DNA of 10,648 bases from Clostridia bacterium (GTDB lineage Bacteria > Bacillota > Clostridia > Christensenellales > Borkfalkiaceae), in contig CAAFZH010000048.1 in the NCBI GenBank assembly GCA_900767495.1, positions 1-10,648 on the forward strand, in the 5' to 3' direction. Below the pieces are notes generated by a model. That model was not told the origin of the DNA. It did not search any database and was given only the letters and a program-made list of their open reading frames with translations. Below are positions 1 to 5,637 of the stretch, one piece after another. Both the position numbers and the translations under genes were made by a program. How positions within the stretch are numbered: position 1 is the first letter of the stretch; every line of letters starts with the position of its first letter.

Positions 1-30
1 AAAAATGCAAGTGCCTTATGAATATCGTCG

Positions 31-176
31 TTCGCAAACCCTTGCAAGCAAGTTTGCTCGCTCGGCATTGACGCAAAGACGGTAAAACAAATTCCGCTTC
101 CTCCTTCGGGGGAAGTGTCGGCAACGCCGACGATAGGGGATCTTACGTCATATTGAGCGAAAGCGAAATATCCCAC
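31..176. repeat. Dispersed-repeat modules in a gene-free stretch
   Basis: Bases 1-213 hold no credible gene. Three structured blocks are visible. Bases 34-57 pair GCAAAC with GTTTGC. Bases 97-115 form a C/T-rich to G/A-rich hairpin around a TTC loop. Bases 117-131 form a perfect hairpin, GTCGGC-AAC-GCCGAC. It is followed by GATAGGGGAT and then a half-palindrome (147-174) that starts GTCATATTGAGCG and ends AAATATCCC. Bases 131-176 recur in inverted orientation at 2743-2787, with one single-base gap and a few mismatches, so this is a real repeat. I recognise the general style (GTCATTGAGCG.../CTTCGGGGGAAGTGTCGGC) from uncultured Clostridia genomes, but copy number cannot be judged here. Confidence 0.7.
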
Positions 177-182
177 AGAATA

Positions 183-200
183 ACCGTTCGCACTTAAACG
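183..200 (-). terminator. Weak possible terminator of the DUF896 gene
   Basis: Read on the minus strand, CCGTTT and GAACGG form a 6-bp stem (one G-U pair) around a 6-nt loop, 13 nt after the DUF896 stop codon. The following TTATTCT is only a poor U-tract. It is the best hairpin between the gene and the repeat block, but it could be chance. Confidence 0.25.
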
Positions 201-213
201 GCAAGACAGCAAC

Positions 214-414
214 TTAATGTTTAGTCGTTTTTTCGACTTTGTGTTTGCCGTTTTCGTCAATTATGTAAGTGTTGTCGAGTTGAGAACGCAGATTGCCGAC
301 CACGCTTTCCACGTATTCTTTGCGTAAGCGTGCTTGTTCCTGTTTTTCCTCTTCGGTGAGTCCCTCTTCGCGGGATTTTTTGGCTAAAAAATTTATACGA
401 TCTATATCGAGCAT
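214..414 (-). CDS. DUF896 / UPF0291 family protein (YnzC-like)
   Basis: This is a 66-residue, highly charged cytoplasmic protein with no signal peptide or membrane segment. The N-terminal half matches the DUF896 pattern known from B. subtilis YnzC: I-x-R-I-N-x-L-A-K-K (about residues 4-13), then a GLT-x-E-E-K turn (18-24) and R-x-E-Y (about 31-34). In the family the first half forms a helical hairpin and the tail is disordered; the lysine-rich tail from about residue 52 fits that. The molecular function is unknown. The start is well supported: on the minus strand AAGGAGG lies 9 nt before the ATG, and TTGCAA-17-TATAAT lies further upstream. B. subtilis ynzC sits in the SOS-induced yneA operon, but I see no LexA-like box here. 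The gene appears monocistronic and diverges from the SDR gene. Confidence 0.9.
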   Translation of the reverse strand: MLDIDRINFLAKKSREEGLTEEEKQEQARLRKEYVESVVGNLRSQLDNTYIIDENGKHKVEKTTKH

Positions 415-438
415 TGGCTGAAGCCTCCTTTTATCATA

Positions 439-467
439 ATTATATAACTAATAAAAAATAATTGCAA
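439..467 (-). promoter_or_regulatory. Probable sigma-A promoter for the DUF896 gene
   Basis: On the minus strand a perfect TATAAT (plus-strand 439-444) lies 17 nt downstream of TTGCAA (462-467), which matches the -35 consensus at 4 of 6 positions. The predicted transcript would start just upstream of the AAGGAGG ribosome site at 424-430. The surrounding 67-bp divergent spacer is very A+T-rich. No equally good plus-strand promoter for the SDR-thyA-folA operon could be picked out. Confidence 0.5.
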
Positions 468-481
468 GGAAAATTTGCAAA

Positions 482-1261
482 ATGAATTATACGCTTGTAA
501 CGGGCGCGACGGGCGGGCTCGGCAAAGAGTTCTGCCGCGCGCTTATAAAAACCGACGATTTGTTTCTGACGGGCAGGAGCGGCGAAAAACTCGAAAATCT
601 CAAAGCCGAACTGCTTGAAATAAATCCGTCGGCGAATATTCTGACTTTTGCCGCCGATATAACGAGCAGCGACGATCGGCAATCGCTTTTCGATTACGCC
701 GACGGTCTCGGCGTTAAATTTTCGGGGCTGTTCAACGTTGCGGGCGTGGATACCCAGAAGGAATTTTTAAAGTATACCGAGCAAAAACTTGTGTTTCAGT
801 TGCGCGTAAACGTGGAGGCTACTCTTTCGGTAACCCGTTTCGTGCTGGAACGCCGCGCCGAAAAATTGAAAATTTTAACCGTGAGCAGTATGAGCGGCAC
901 GACCCCCATGCCTTATTTCGCGATTTATTCGGCGAGCAAGGCTATGCTGATAAACTTTTTCACAAGTCTTAGATACGAGGTTAAAAACGCGTGCATAACC
1001 ACGCTTATCGCAGGCGGTATTCCCACTCGCCCCGACGTTATAAGGGATATCGAGGCGCAGGGCGTTACGGGTAAACTTTCGTCAAAACCCGCGGCTTTCG
1101 TCGTAAAAAAGTCGCTTGCCGCACTCAAAAAAAATAAGCGCAAGGTAATACCCGGTGCGTTTAATAAATTCGTGTATACGATTGAAAAACTCGCTCCGCT
1201 TTCGGTTCAATGCAAATTCGTCGCCAAAAGGTGGAGCAAAAAAGAAAAAGATAATTTTTAG
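482..1261 (+). CDS. Short-chain dehydrogenase/reductase (SDR), substrate unknown
   Basis: This 259-residue cytoplasmic NAD(P)-dependent oxidoreductase of the classical SDR fold shows the full active site. The glycine-rich cofactor motif TGATGGLG is at residues 7-14, a conserved AADIT stretch at about 57-61 (Asp59) and NVAG, a variant of NNAG, at 85-88. The catalytic tetrad is Asn110, Ser136, Tyr149 and Lys153 (YSASK). The usual PG motif after the active site is AGGIPT here. The basic C-terminal tail from about residue 205 (KKNKRK...PGAFNK) resembles a subgroup of SDRs typified by B. subtilis YqjQ, but the substrate cannot be read from sequence. The ATG follows AAGGA at 466-470 with an 11-nt spacer. 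The gene leads the operon with thyA and folA, 9 nt before thyA. No folate-specific motif ties it to that pathway. Confidence 0.9.
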   Translation: MNYTLVTGATGGLGKEFCRALIKTDDLFLTGRSGEKLENLKAELLEINPSANILTFAADITSSDDRQSLFDYADGLGVKFSGLFNVAGVDTQKEFLKYTEQKLVFQLRVNVEATLSVTRFVLERRAEKLKILTVSSMSGTTPMPYFAIYSASKAMLINFFTSLRYEVKNACITTLIAGGIPTRPDVIRDIEAQGVTGKLSSKPAAFVVKKSLAALKKNKRKVIPGAFNKFVYTIEKLAPLSVQCKFVAKRWSKKEKDNF

Positions 1262-1270
1262 GAGAGATTT

Positions 1271-2101
1271 ATGAGTTACGCAGATAAGGTTTTTCGCGCT
1301 AATGCGGAAGATATTTTAAACAACGGCGTATGGGATACCGACAGAGAGGTTCGTCCTCGCTGGCTCGACGGCACGCCCGCGCATACGGTAAAAAAGTTTT
1401 GTATAGTCAACAGGTACGATTTATCCAAAGAATTTCCCATTATAACTTTGCGTAAACAGGCGTTTAAAAGCGCGGTTGACGAAATTTTATGGATATGGCA
1501 GAAAAAGTCTAATCGCGTAGCCGATCTGCATTCCCATATATGGGACAGTTGGGCGGGCGAGGACGGCACGATAGGTAAAGCCTACGGCTATCAACTCGGC
1601 GTAAAACATATTTATAAAGAGGGCGAATTCGACCAGGTGGACAGGGTTTTGTACGACCTTAAACATAATCCCGCGTCGCGCCGCATTTTGACTAATATTT
1701 ATACGTTCGCCGATCTGCACGAGATGAATTTGTACCCCTGCGCGTATTCTATGACTTTTAACGTAACGGGCGACAAGTTGAACGGTATACTCAATCAACG
1801 CTCCAACGATATGGCGGTTGCCAATGGTTGGAACGTTACGCAGTACGCCGTGCTTTTGCATATGTTTGCGCAGGTTTCGGGTCTGAAAGTCGGCGAACTC
1901 GTTCACGTTATTGCCGACGCGCATATTTACGACCGTCATATTCCCGCGGTTAAGGAAATGCTTAACAATCCCGAATATCCCGCGCCGAAGTTTTGGATAA
2001 ACCCCGAAATAAAGAATTTTTACGATTTTAAAGTGGAAGATTTCAAACTCGAAGGCTACGAGGCGACTCCGCTTTCGGAAAAATTAGAGGTTGCCATATG
2101 A
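1271..2101 (+). CDS. thyA: Thymidylate synthase
   Basis: ThyA converts dUMP and 5,10-methylene-tetrahydrofolate to dTMP and dihydrofolate in the cytoplasm. At 276 residues it is a normal length. Visible landmarks are RWLDGTPAHT (30-39), the phosphate-binding Arg137-Arg138, the catalytic Cys157 in LYPCAYS, and QRSNDMAVANGWNV (176-189), which holds the dUMP-contacting Arg, Ser, Asp and Asn. DAHIYDRH follows at 216-223, and the protein ends in VAI. The stretches EILWIWQKKSN, WINPEIKNFYDF and PCAYS in place of the E. coli PCH point to the B. subtilis ThyA/phage phi-3T branch rather than the E. coli-like branch. A ribosome site, AGGAG, overlaps the SDR stop codon 6 nt before the ATG. The stop codon overlaps the folA start as ATGA. 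Codon use and base composition look like the neighbours, so recent phage acquisition is not indicated. Confidence 0.98.
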   Translation: MSYADKVFRANAEDILNNGVWDTDREVRPRWLDGTPAHTVKKFCIVNRYDLSKEFPIITLRKQAFKSAVDEILWIWQKKSNRVADLHSHIWDSWAGEDGTIGKAYGYQLGVKHIYKEGEFDQVDRVLYDLKHNPASRRILTNIYTFADLHEMNLYPCAYSMTFNVTGDKLNGILNQRSNDMAVANGWNVTQYAVLLHMFAQVSGLKVGELVHVIADAHIYDRHIPAVKEMLNNPEYPAPKFWINPEIKNFYDFKVEDFKLEGYEATPLSEKLEVAI

Positions 2102-2598
2102 TACGCGCCATAGTTGCGGTTGATGAAAAGTGGGGGATAGGCAAGAAGAACGATTTGCTTTTTCACCTCCCCGAGGATATGAAGTTTTTCAGACAAAAAA
2201 CCCTGAATAGCACGGTTTGTATGGGTTATAACACTCTTTTGTCTTTTCCCGGCGGCAAGCCGCTGCCCAAAAGAGAAAATATAGTAATTTGCCCGGAGAG
2301 CGTAAATCGCGACGATCTGATCTGCGTTCATACCATGGAAGATATGCTTGCAGAACTCAAAAAGCGTTCGTGCGATATATTCGTTATCGGCGGAGCGACT
2401 TTTTATCATACTATGCTTTGTTATTGCGAGGAAGTTTTGGTTACCAAAGTTGCCGCCGACGGCGGAGCGGAAGTTTTTTTCGATAATCTCGATAAAGACC
2501 CGCGTTTTACCTGCGTGTACGAAAGCGAACCTGTGAAAAGCGGCGAATACTCTATAAAGTTTACTACCTATAAAAACCTCTCGCCGATAAGATTATAA
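2098..2598 (+). CDS. folA: Dihydrofolate reductase, divergent at cofactor site
   Basis: This enzyme reduces dihydrofolate, including that produced by ThyA, to tetrahydrofolate with NADPH. Its 166 residues are typical. The N-terminus aligns with E. coli DHFR without gaps through about residue 47. The substrate-binding acid is Asp27 in HLPED, Gly15 and Asn18 are in the Met20-loop region, and Thr35 and Thr46 are conserved. PGGKPLP and VIGGATFY follow. Unusual residues are Phe22 where E. coli has Trp22, Tyr44 where E. coli has the NADPH-phosphate-binding Arg44 (MGYNT instead of MGRxT), and VICPE where a Thr/Ser-Arg usually follows the NIV strand. The GGG motif is GGA. The start overlaps the thyA stop (ATGA), so translation is probably coupled. 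Family assignment is firm; cofactor preference and antifolate sensitivity may differ. Confidence 0.95.
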   Translation: MIRAIVAVDEKWGIGKKNDLLFHLPEDMKFFRQKTLNSTVCMGYNTLLSFPGGKPLPKRENIVICPESVNRDDLICVHTMEDMLAELKKRSCDIFVIGGATFYHTMLCYCEEVLVTKVAADGGAEVFFDNLDKDPRFTCVYESEPVKSGEYSIKFTTYKNLSPIRL

Positions 2599-2605
2599 AT
2601 ATTTT

Positions 2606-2639
2606 CGGTCGTTAAAAAGCGACCGTTTATATTTTTTTT
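2606..2639 (+). terminator. Intrinsic terminator of the SDR-thyA-folA operon
   Basis: CGGTCG (2606-2611) pairs with CGACCG (2620-2625) around an 8-nt A-rich loop, and TTTATATTTTTTTT follows. It begins 8 nt after the folA stop codon. Confidence 0.85.
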
Positions 2640-2663
2640 GCGCCCGGAAGGGCGCATTTTTTT
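2640..2663 (+). terminator. Second, tandem intrinsic terminator
   Basis: GCGCCC (2640-2645), loop GGAA, GGGCGC (2650-2655) and then ATTTTTTT make a compact GC-rich terminator directly after the first. On the minus strand the hairpin is followed by A's then T's belonging to the other signal, so it is directional for the folA side and does not obviously serve murG. Confidence 0.85.
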
Positions 2664-2667
2664 ATTT

Positions 2668-2772
2668 GTCATTGCGTGGTGGTAATGCGACTGCGGCAAT
2701 CCCCCTGAAGAACCTACTGCACATATTGTTTTCACTTGGGTGGTGGGATATTTCGCTTGCGCTCAATATGAC
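2668..2772. repeat. 105-bp palindromic repeat unit, copy 1 (hybrid ends)
   Basis: The unit runs from GTCATTGCG to AATATGAC, so its outer 5 bases are inverted (GTCAT/ATGAC). The left 36 bases match the left end of the unit at 2836-2940 at about 30 of 36 positions, including GCGGCAATCCC. The right end is of another type: its reverse complement, starting GTCATATTGAGCG and ending AAATATCCC, matches bases 147-174. The middle shows no strong hairpin. It contains no ORF. Confidence 0.7.
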
Positions 2773-2799
2773 GTTTATCCCCTATCGGCACTTCGTGCC
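2743..2799 (-). repeat. Inverted copy of the left-flank repeat module
   Basis: The reverse complement of 2743-2787 matches 131-176 nearly base for base (CGATAGGGGAT, ACGTCATATTGAGCG, AAGCGAAATATCCCAC), with one gap and a few changes. Adjoining it, 2787-2799 is a hairpin GGCAC-TTC-GTGCC, at the same place where the left copy has GTCGGC-AAC-GCCGAC. It overlaps the right end of the 105-bp unit at 2668-2772, which shows that the modules are combined in different ways. Confidence 0.75.
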
Positions 2800-2835
2800 T
2801 TTGGGTAGACTTGCGTCAAAAGCCTAAATTGTATT

Positions 2836-2940
2836 GTCATTGCGAGGGAGCAAAGCGACCGCGGCAATCCCTTGGAGTAAAGTATGGTGCATAACTGCAT
2901 ACTTTTTCAGGGGGATCGCCACGCTGACGCTCGCGATGAC
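2836..2940. repeat. 105-bp palindromic repeat unit, copy 2
   Basis: The outer arms GTCATTGCGAG (2836-2846) and CTCGCGATGAC (2930-2940) pair over 11 positions with one G-U. Inner arms with GCGGCAATCCC on the left and GGGATCGCC on the right pair imperfectly. At the centre a perfect 8-bp hairpin is nested: AAAGTATG (2879-2886) with CATACTTT (2898-2905). The whole unit folds as a long rod. It lies about 50 nt past the murG stop, in the convergent gap with folA. It looks like a MITE- or REP-like dispersed element with no coding content. Together with the terminators and copy 1 it explains most of the 392-bp gap. Confidence 0.75.
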
Positions 2941-2990
2941 ACGGAAACTCAACCGCGCCGCGAATTCTTTAATGTTTGAACAATAGTCTA

Positions 2991-4070
2991 TTATTTGGAA
3001 ACGGTGCGGGCGATTTTATCTATCTCGTCGGCTATTTTTTGCACGGGGTTTTCTATCGCGCATCTGCCGCAGGCAATGCGCAACGTTCCGGAATATTTGT
3101 CCGTATTTTTTATCGCGCTTAAAAACGATTGCGCGGTTAAATTTTTCTCGTATAGCACGTTTATCGCACTTCTTTTAAGATAATAATTCGCGTTGTCGAT
3201 CTGGTCGCCTCGCGAATTTTTTTTGGGCAGAGGTATGCAGAGCGCGGGCTTTTTAAGCGCGACTATCTCCGATAAAGCGTTCGCTCCGCCGCGCGTTACG
3301 CATATATCCGCCAACGCGTATGCTTTAGCCATATCCGTAATATAGTCGGTTTCAAAGTAGCCGTCTTTTTTTAACCCGCTCTTTTTGCCTTTTCCCGAGG
3401 CGTGCAGTACGAAATAGTTTTTTAACAGTTCGTCAAGCGTTTTGCGCGTGATATCGTTTATCGCACCCGCGCCCTGACTGCCGCCTATTATAAGCAAAAC
3501 TTTTTTGTCGCCGTTAAAACCGTATTCTTGTTTCGCCTGCGCAACGTTTACGCGCGCAAACAACTCTTTTCTCAGCGGACTGCCCGTAAATACCGCGCGC
3601 GGATATTCTTCCGCGGTGGTTTTAAAACCCGTTAAAAGCACGCTCGCTTTTTTAAGCGCGATTTTATTTGCAAGTCCCGGCGTTAAGTCGGATTCGTGCA
3701 AAGCGACGGGAATTTTAAGTTCGGCGGCGGCTAAAACCGTCGGCAGAGATACGTAGCCGCCTTTGGAAAAGACCACGGCGGGTTTTATTTCTTCAAGCAC
3801 TTTGCGCGCCGCCGAAATTCCGCGTAAAAGCGTAAACGGCACGCAGAGATTTTTAAGCGCAAGCCTGCGTTCGAGTTTGGCGCACGGCACGCCGTGGTAG
3901 GGTAAGCCTTTTTCTGTTGCCAACTTTTTTTCCATGCCGTTTTCGCTGCCGATATACTCGCATTTGTACCCGCGCCTTTTAAGTTCCTCGGCAACCGCAA
4001 GTGCGGGTATACAATGTCCCGCCGTTCCGCCGCCCGTCAATACAGCCGTTTTGGTAAATTTTTCGCTCAT
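2991..4070 (-). CDS. murG: MurG, lipid II-forming GlcNAc transferase
   Basis: MurG transfers GlcNAc from UDP-GlcNAc to lipid I on the inner face of the membrane, making lipid II for peptidoglycan. The 359 residues are typical. The N-terminal Rossmann domain has GGTAGH (14-19; GGTGGH in many homologues), SKGGYVSLP (102-110) and HESDLTPGLANK (125-136). The C-terminal domain has GGSQGA (196-201), RGGANALSE (260-268; the acidic residue contacts the nucleotide sugar) and DQIDNA (289-294). From memory, HESD with TPGLANK marks the Clostridium-type/second MurG branch, in contrast to HEQN in the division-cluster type. The gene stands alone, outside any mur/dcw cluster. No Shine-Dalgarno sequence precedes the ATG (TAATATATACT), and no downstream ATG would keep the glycine-rich loop. 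I see no good minus-strand terminator. Confidence 0.95.
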   Translation of the reverse strand: MSEKFTKTAVLTGGGTAGHCIPALAVAEELKRRGYKCEYIGSENGMEKKLATEKGLPYHGVPCAKLERRLALKNLCVPFTLLRGISAARKVLEEIKPAVVFSKGGYVSLPTVLAAAELKIPVALHESDLTPGLANKIALKKASVLLTGFKTTAEEYPRAVFTGSPLRKELFARVNVAQAKQEYGFNGDKKVLLIIGGSQGAGAINDITRKTLDELLKNYFVLHASGKGKKSGLKKDGYFETDYITDMAKAYALADICVTRGGANALSEIVALKKPALCIPLPKKNSRGDQIDNANYYLKRSAINVLYEKNLTAQSFLSAIKNTDKYSGTLRIACGRCAIENPVQKIADEIDKIARTVSK

Positions 4071-4125
4071 AGTATATATTATGACTTAAAAATCGTAAAA
4101 TTTAACGGAAAATTCGCTTTATCGC

Positions 4126-4154
4126 TTGAAAATATCGCGATTTTATAGTAAAAT
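4126..4154 (+). promoter_or_regulatory. Probable sigma-A promoter for the glpK operon
   Basis: TTGAAA (4126-4131) and TAAAAT (4149-4154) are separated by exactly 17 nt, each matching consensus at 5 of 6 positions. The spacer contains the perfect 8-bp palindrome ATCGCGAT (4134-4141), a position where a repressor could act. It is not a good match to a catabolite-response element. A GAGGGTG ribosome site follows at 4161-4167, before the glpK ATG. Confidence 0.6.
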
Positions 4155-4169
4155 AAATCCGAGGGTGAA
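4142..4169 (-). promoter_or_regulatory. Possible divergent promoter for murG
   Basis: On the minus strand TTCACC (plus 4164-4169) and TATAAA (plus 4142-4147) are 16 nt apart. They would give murG a leader of about 60-65 nt and would overlap the glpK promoter. The -35 matches at only 4 of 6 positions. The A+T-rich spacer offers other candidates, such as CATAAT ending 7 nt before the murG ATG. Confidence 0.25.
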
Positions 4170-4173
4170 GTAA

Positions 4174-5637
4174 ATGCGTTATATTGCGGCTTTGGACGAG
4201 GGAACGACGGCTACGCGCGCCGTGCTTTTCGATTTGCAGTCAGAAAAAATAGTAAAGAGCGTGAGTGCGGAAATAAAGCAGTATTATCCGCAGCCTTCTT
4301 TTGTGGAAGAAGACGCGGAAGAGATTTATTTTAAAACGCGCGAAGTTTTAGATGAAATTTTAGATTACGCCGACGGCGACGTCGCGGGCGTGGGCGTTAC
4401 CAACCAGCGCGAAACGGTGGTGGCGTGGGACGCAAAAAGCGGAAAACCGCTCTGTAACGCCATAGTCTGGCAATGCAGGCGCACGGCGGATTTTATGGCT
4501 TCGCTCGATAAAAATGCGATTGAAACCATAAGAAAAAAGACGGGACTTTTACCCGACGCGTACTTTTCGGCGAGTAAAATCAAATGGCTTATAGATAACG
4601 TGCCGCAGATTAAAACCAAACTCGAAAAAGGCGAGGTTTGTTTCGGCACGATAGACAGTTACCTTATTTACAGGTTTACCGACGGAAAGTCGTTTGTAAC
4701 CGACGCTACGAACGCCTCCCGAACGATGTTGTTTAATATCAACACACTTAAGTGGGACGAAGAATTGCTTGAAATTTTCGGCGTACCGAAAAGCGCGTTG
4801 CCGACCGTGGTGCCGAGCGATTACGTTGCGGGCGAAACAGAGTATAAAGGCAAAAAAATTCCGATTTGCGGAATAGCGGGCGATCAGCAAGCCGCCGTGG
4901 TGGGGCAATGCTGTTTTAACAAGGGCGAATGTAAAGCGACTTACGGCACGGGGTTGTTTATGCTATGCAATACCGGCGAAAAGCCCGTTTTTTCGCAAAA
5001 AGGTTTACTTACCACAATCGCGTATAAGTTAGGCGATAGAACGGTTTACGCATTAGAAGGCAGCGTTTTCAACGCGGGCAGCACTATTCAGTGGCTGCGC
5101 GACGGGCTTGAATTTTTCCGCCGCAGCGAGGAATGCGAAAGCCTTGCCGTTTCGGTAAAAGACAACGGCGGAGTATATCTCGTCCCCGCGTTTACGGGGC
5201 TTGGCGCGCCGCATTGGTCGTCGGACGCGCGCGGAATGATTTGCGGACTTACGCGCGGCGCGGGCAAGGCGCATATAACCAGAGCCGCGCTCGAATCCAT
5301 CGCTTATTCCGCCAAAGATTTAGCCGAGGTTATGCGCAGCGAAAACGGAGAAATTTCGGTTTTGCGCGTGGACGGCGGCGCGTCGGCGAATAATTTTCTG
5401 ATGCAGTTTCAGGCAGATGTGCTTGGCGAAAAAGTGGATAAACCCTGCGAAAAAGAAAGTACCGCCCTCGGCGCGGTTTACCTTTGCGCGCTGGGACTGA
5501 AAATTCTTTCTTTCGATAAAATAGCAAAGATGAGAAAGACCGAAAAAATTTATTTTCCGCAAAAAGACGGAGAAATATATAAAAAATATTACGACGAATG
5601 GCTTAAAGCCGTAGAGAGGTGCGTTTATGGAAAATAA
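4174..5637 (+). CDS. glpK: Glycerol kinase, with an atypical regulatory loop
   Basis: GlpK phosphorylates glycerol to sn-glycerol-3-phosphate with ATP (FGGY family). Both FGGY domains are present across 487 residues, slightly short of the usual 495-505. Seen are DEGTTATR (8-15; DQGTTSSR in most), NQRET with substrate-binding Arg79-Glu80, Trp99 in WQCRRT, Tyr130, the catalytic Asp237 in GIAGDQQ, TYGTG (256-260), PAFTGLGAPHW, ARGMICGLTRG, and VDGGA with NNFLMQFQ. The surface loop before IPICGIAGDQQ is only EYKGKK. Firmicutes enzymes carry the HPr-phosphorylated His there, and E. coli has the GGKGGTR fructose-1,6-bisphosphate loop; both appear absent. A ribosome site, GAGGG, lies about 9 nt upstream. 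It is the first gene of the five-gene operon and overlaps the lipase gene by 11 nt. Assignment as GlpK rather than another FGGY kinase is well supported. Confidence 0.95.
   Translation: MRYIAALDEGTTATRAVLFDLQSEKIVKSVSAEIKQYYPQPSFVEEDAEEIYFKTREVLDEILDYADGDVAGVGVTNQRETVVAWDAKSGKPLCNAIVWQCRRTADFMASLDKNAIETIRKKTGLLPDAYFSASKIKWLIDNVPQIKTKLEKGEVCFGTIDSYLIYRFTDGKSFVTDATNASRTMLFNINTLKWDEELLEIFGVPKSALPTVVPSDYVAGETEYKGKKIPICGIAGDQQAAVVGQCCFNKGECKATYGTGLFMLCNTGEKPVFSQKGLLTTIAYKLGDRTVYALEGSVFNAGSTIQWLRDGLEFFRRSEECESLAVSVKDNGGVYLVPAFTGLGAPHWSSDARGMICGLTRGAGKAHITRAALESIAYSAKDLAEVMRSENGEISVLRVDGGASANNFLMQFQADVLGEKVDKPCEKESTALGAVYLCALGLKILSFDKIAKMRKTEKIYFPQKDGEIYKKYYDEWLKAVERCVYGK

Noticed and set aside
5..85. 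Small plus-strand ORF starting MQVPYEYRRSQ and ending at TAA 83
   Set aside because: It lies inside repeat sequence, has no ribosome site and its low-complexity translation has no family resemblance. It is the usual by-product of this kind of repeat.
482..1261. The SDR gene as a pteridine reductase (FolM/PTR1-like) because it precedes thyA-folA
   Set aside because: FolM/PTR1 enzymes carry an Arg in the cofactor motif (TGxxxRxG), while this protein has the classical TGATGGLG and no other pterin-specific feature. Only the neighbourhood suggests it.
1487..1939. 150-codon open frame antisense to thyA
   Set aside because: It is the complement of a gene with all catalytic motifs intact, and its translation shows no recognisable domain.
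1271..2598. thyA-folA as a phage-borne cassette because ThyA resembles the phi-3T type
   Set aside because: No phage genes are nearby, base and codon use match the neighbours, and this ThyA branch is also chromosomal in Firmicutes.
2668..2940. CRISPR array
   Set aside because: There are only two units, each a long palindrome of 105 bp with imperfect identity and no regular spacer pattern, and no cas gene is present.
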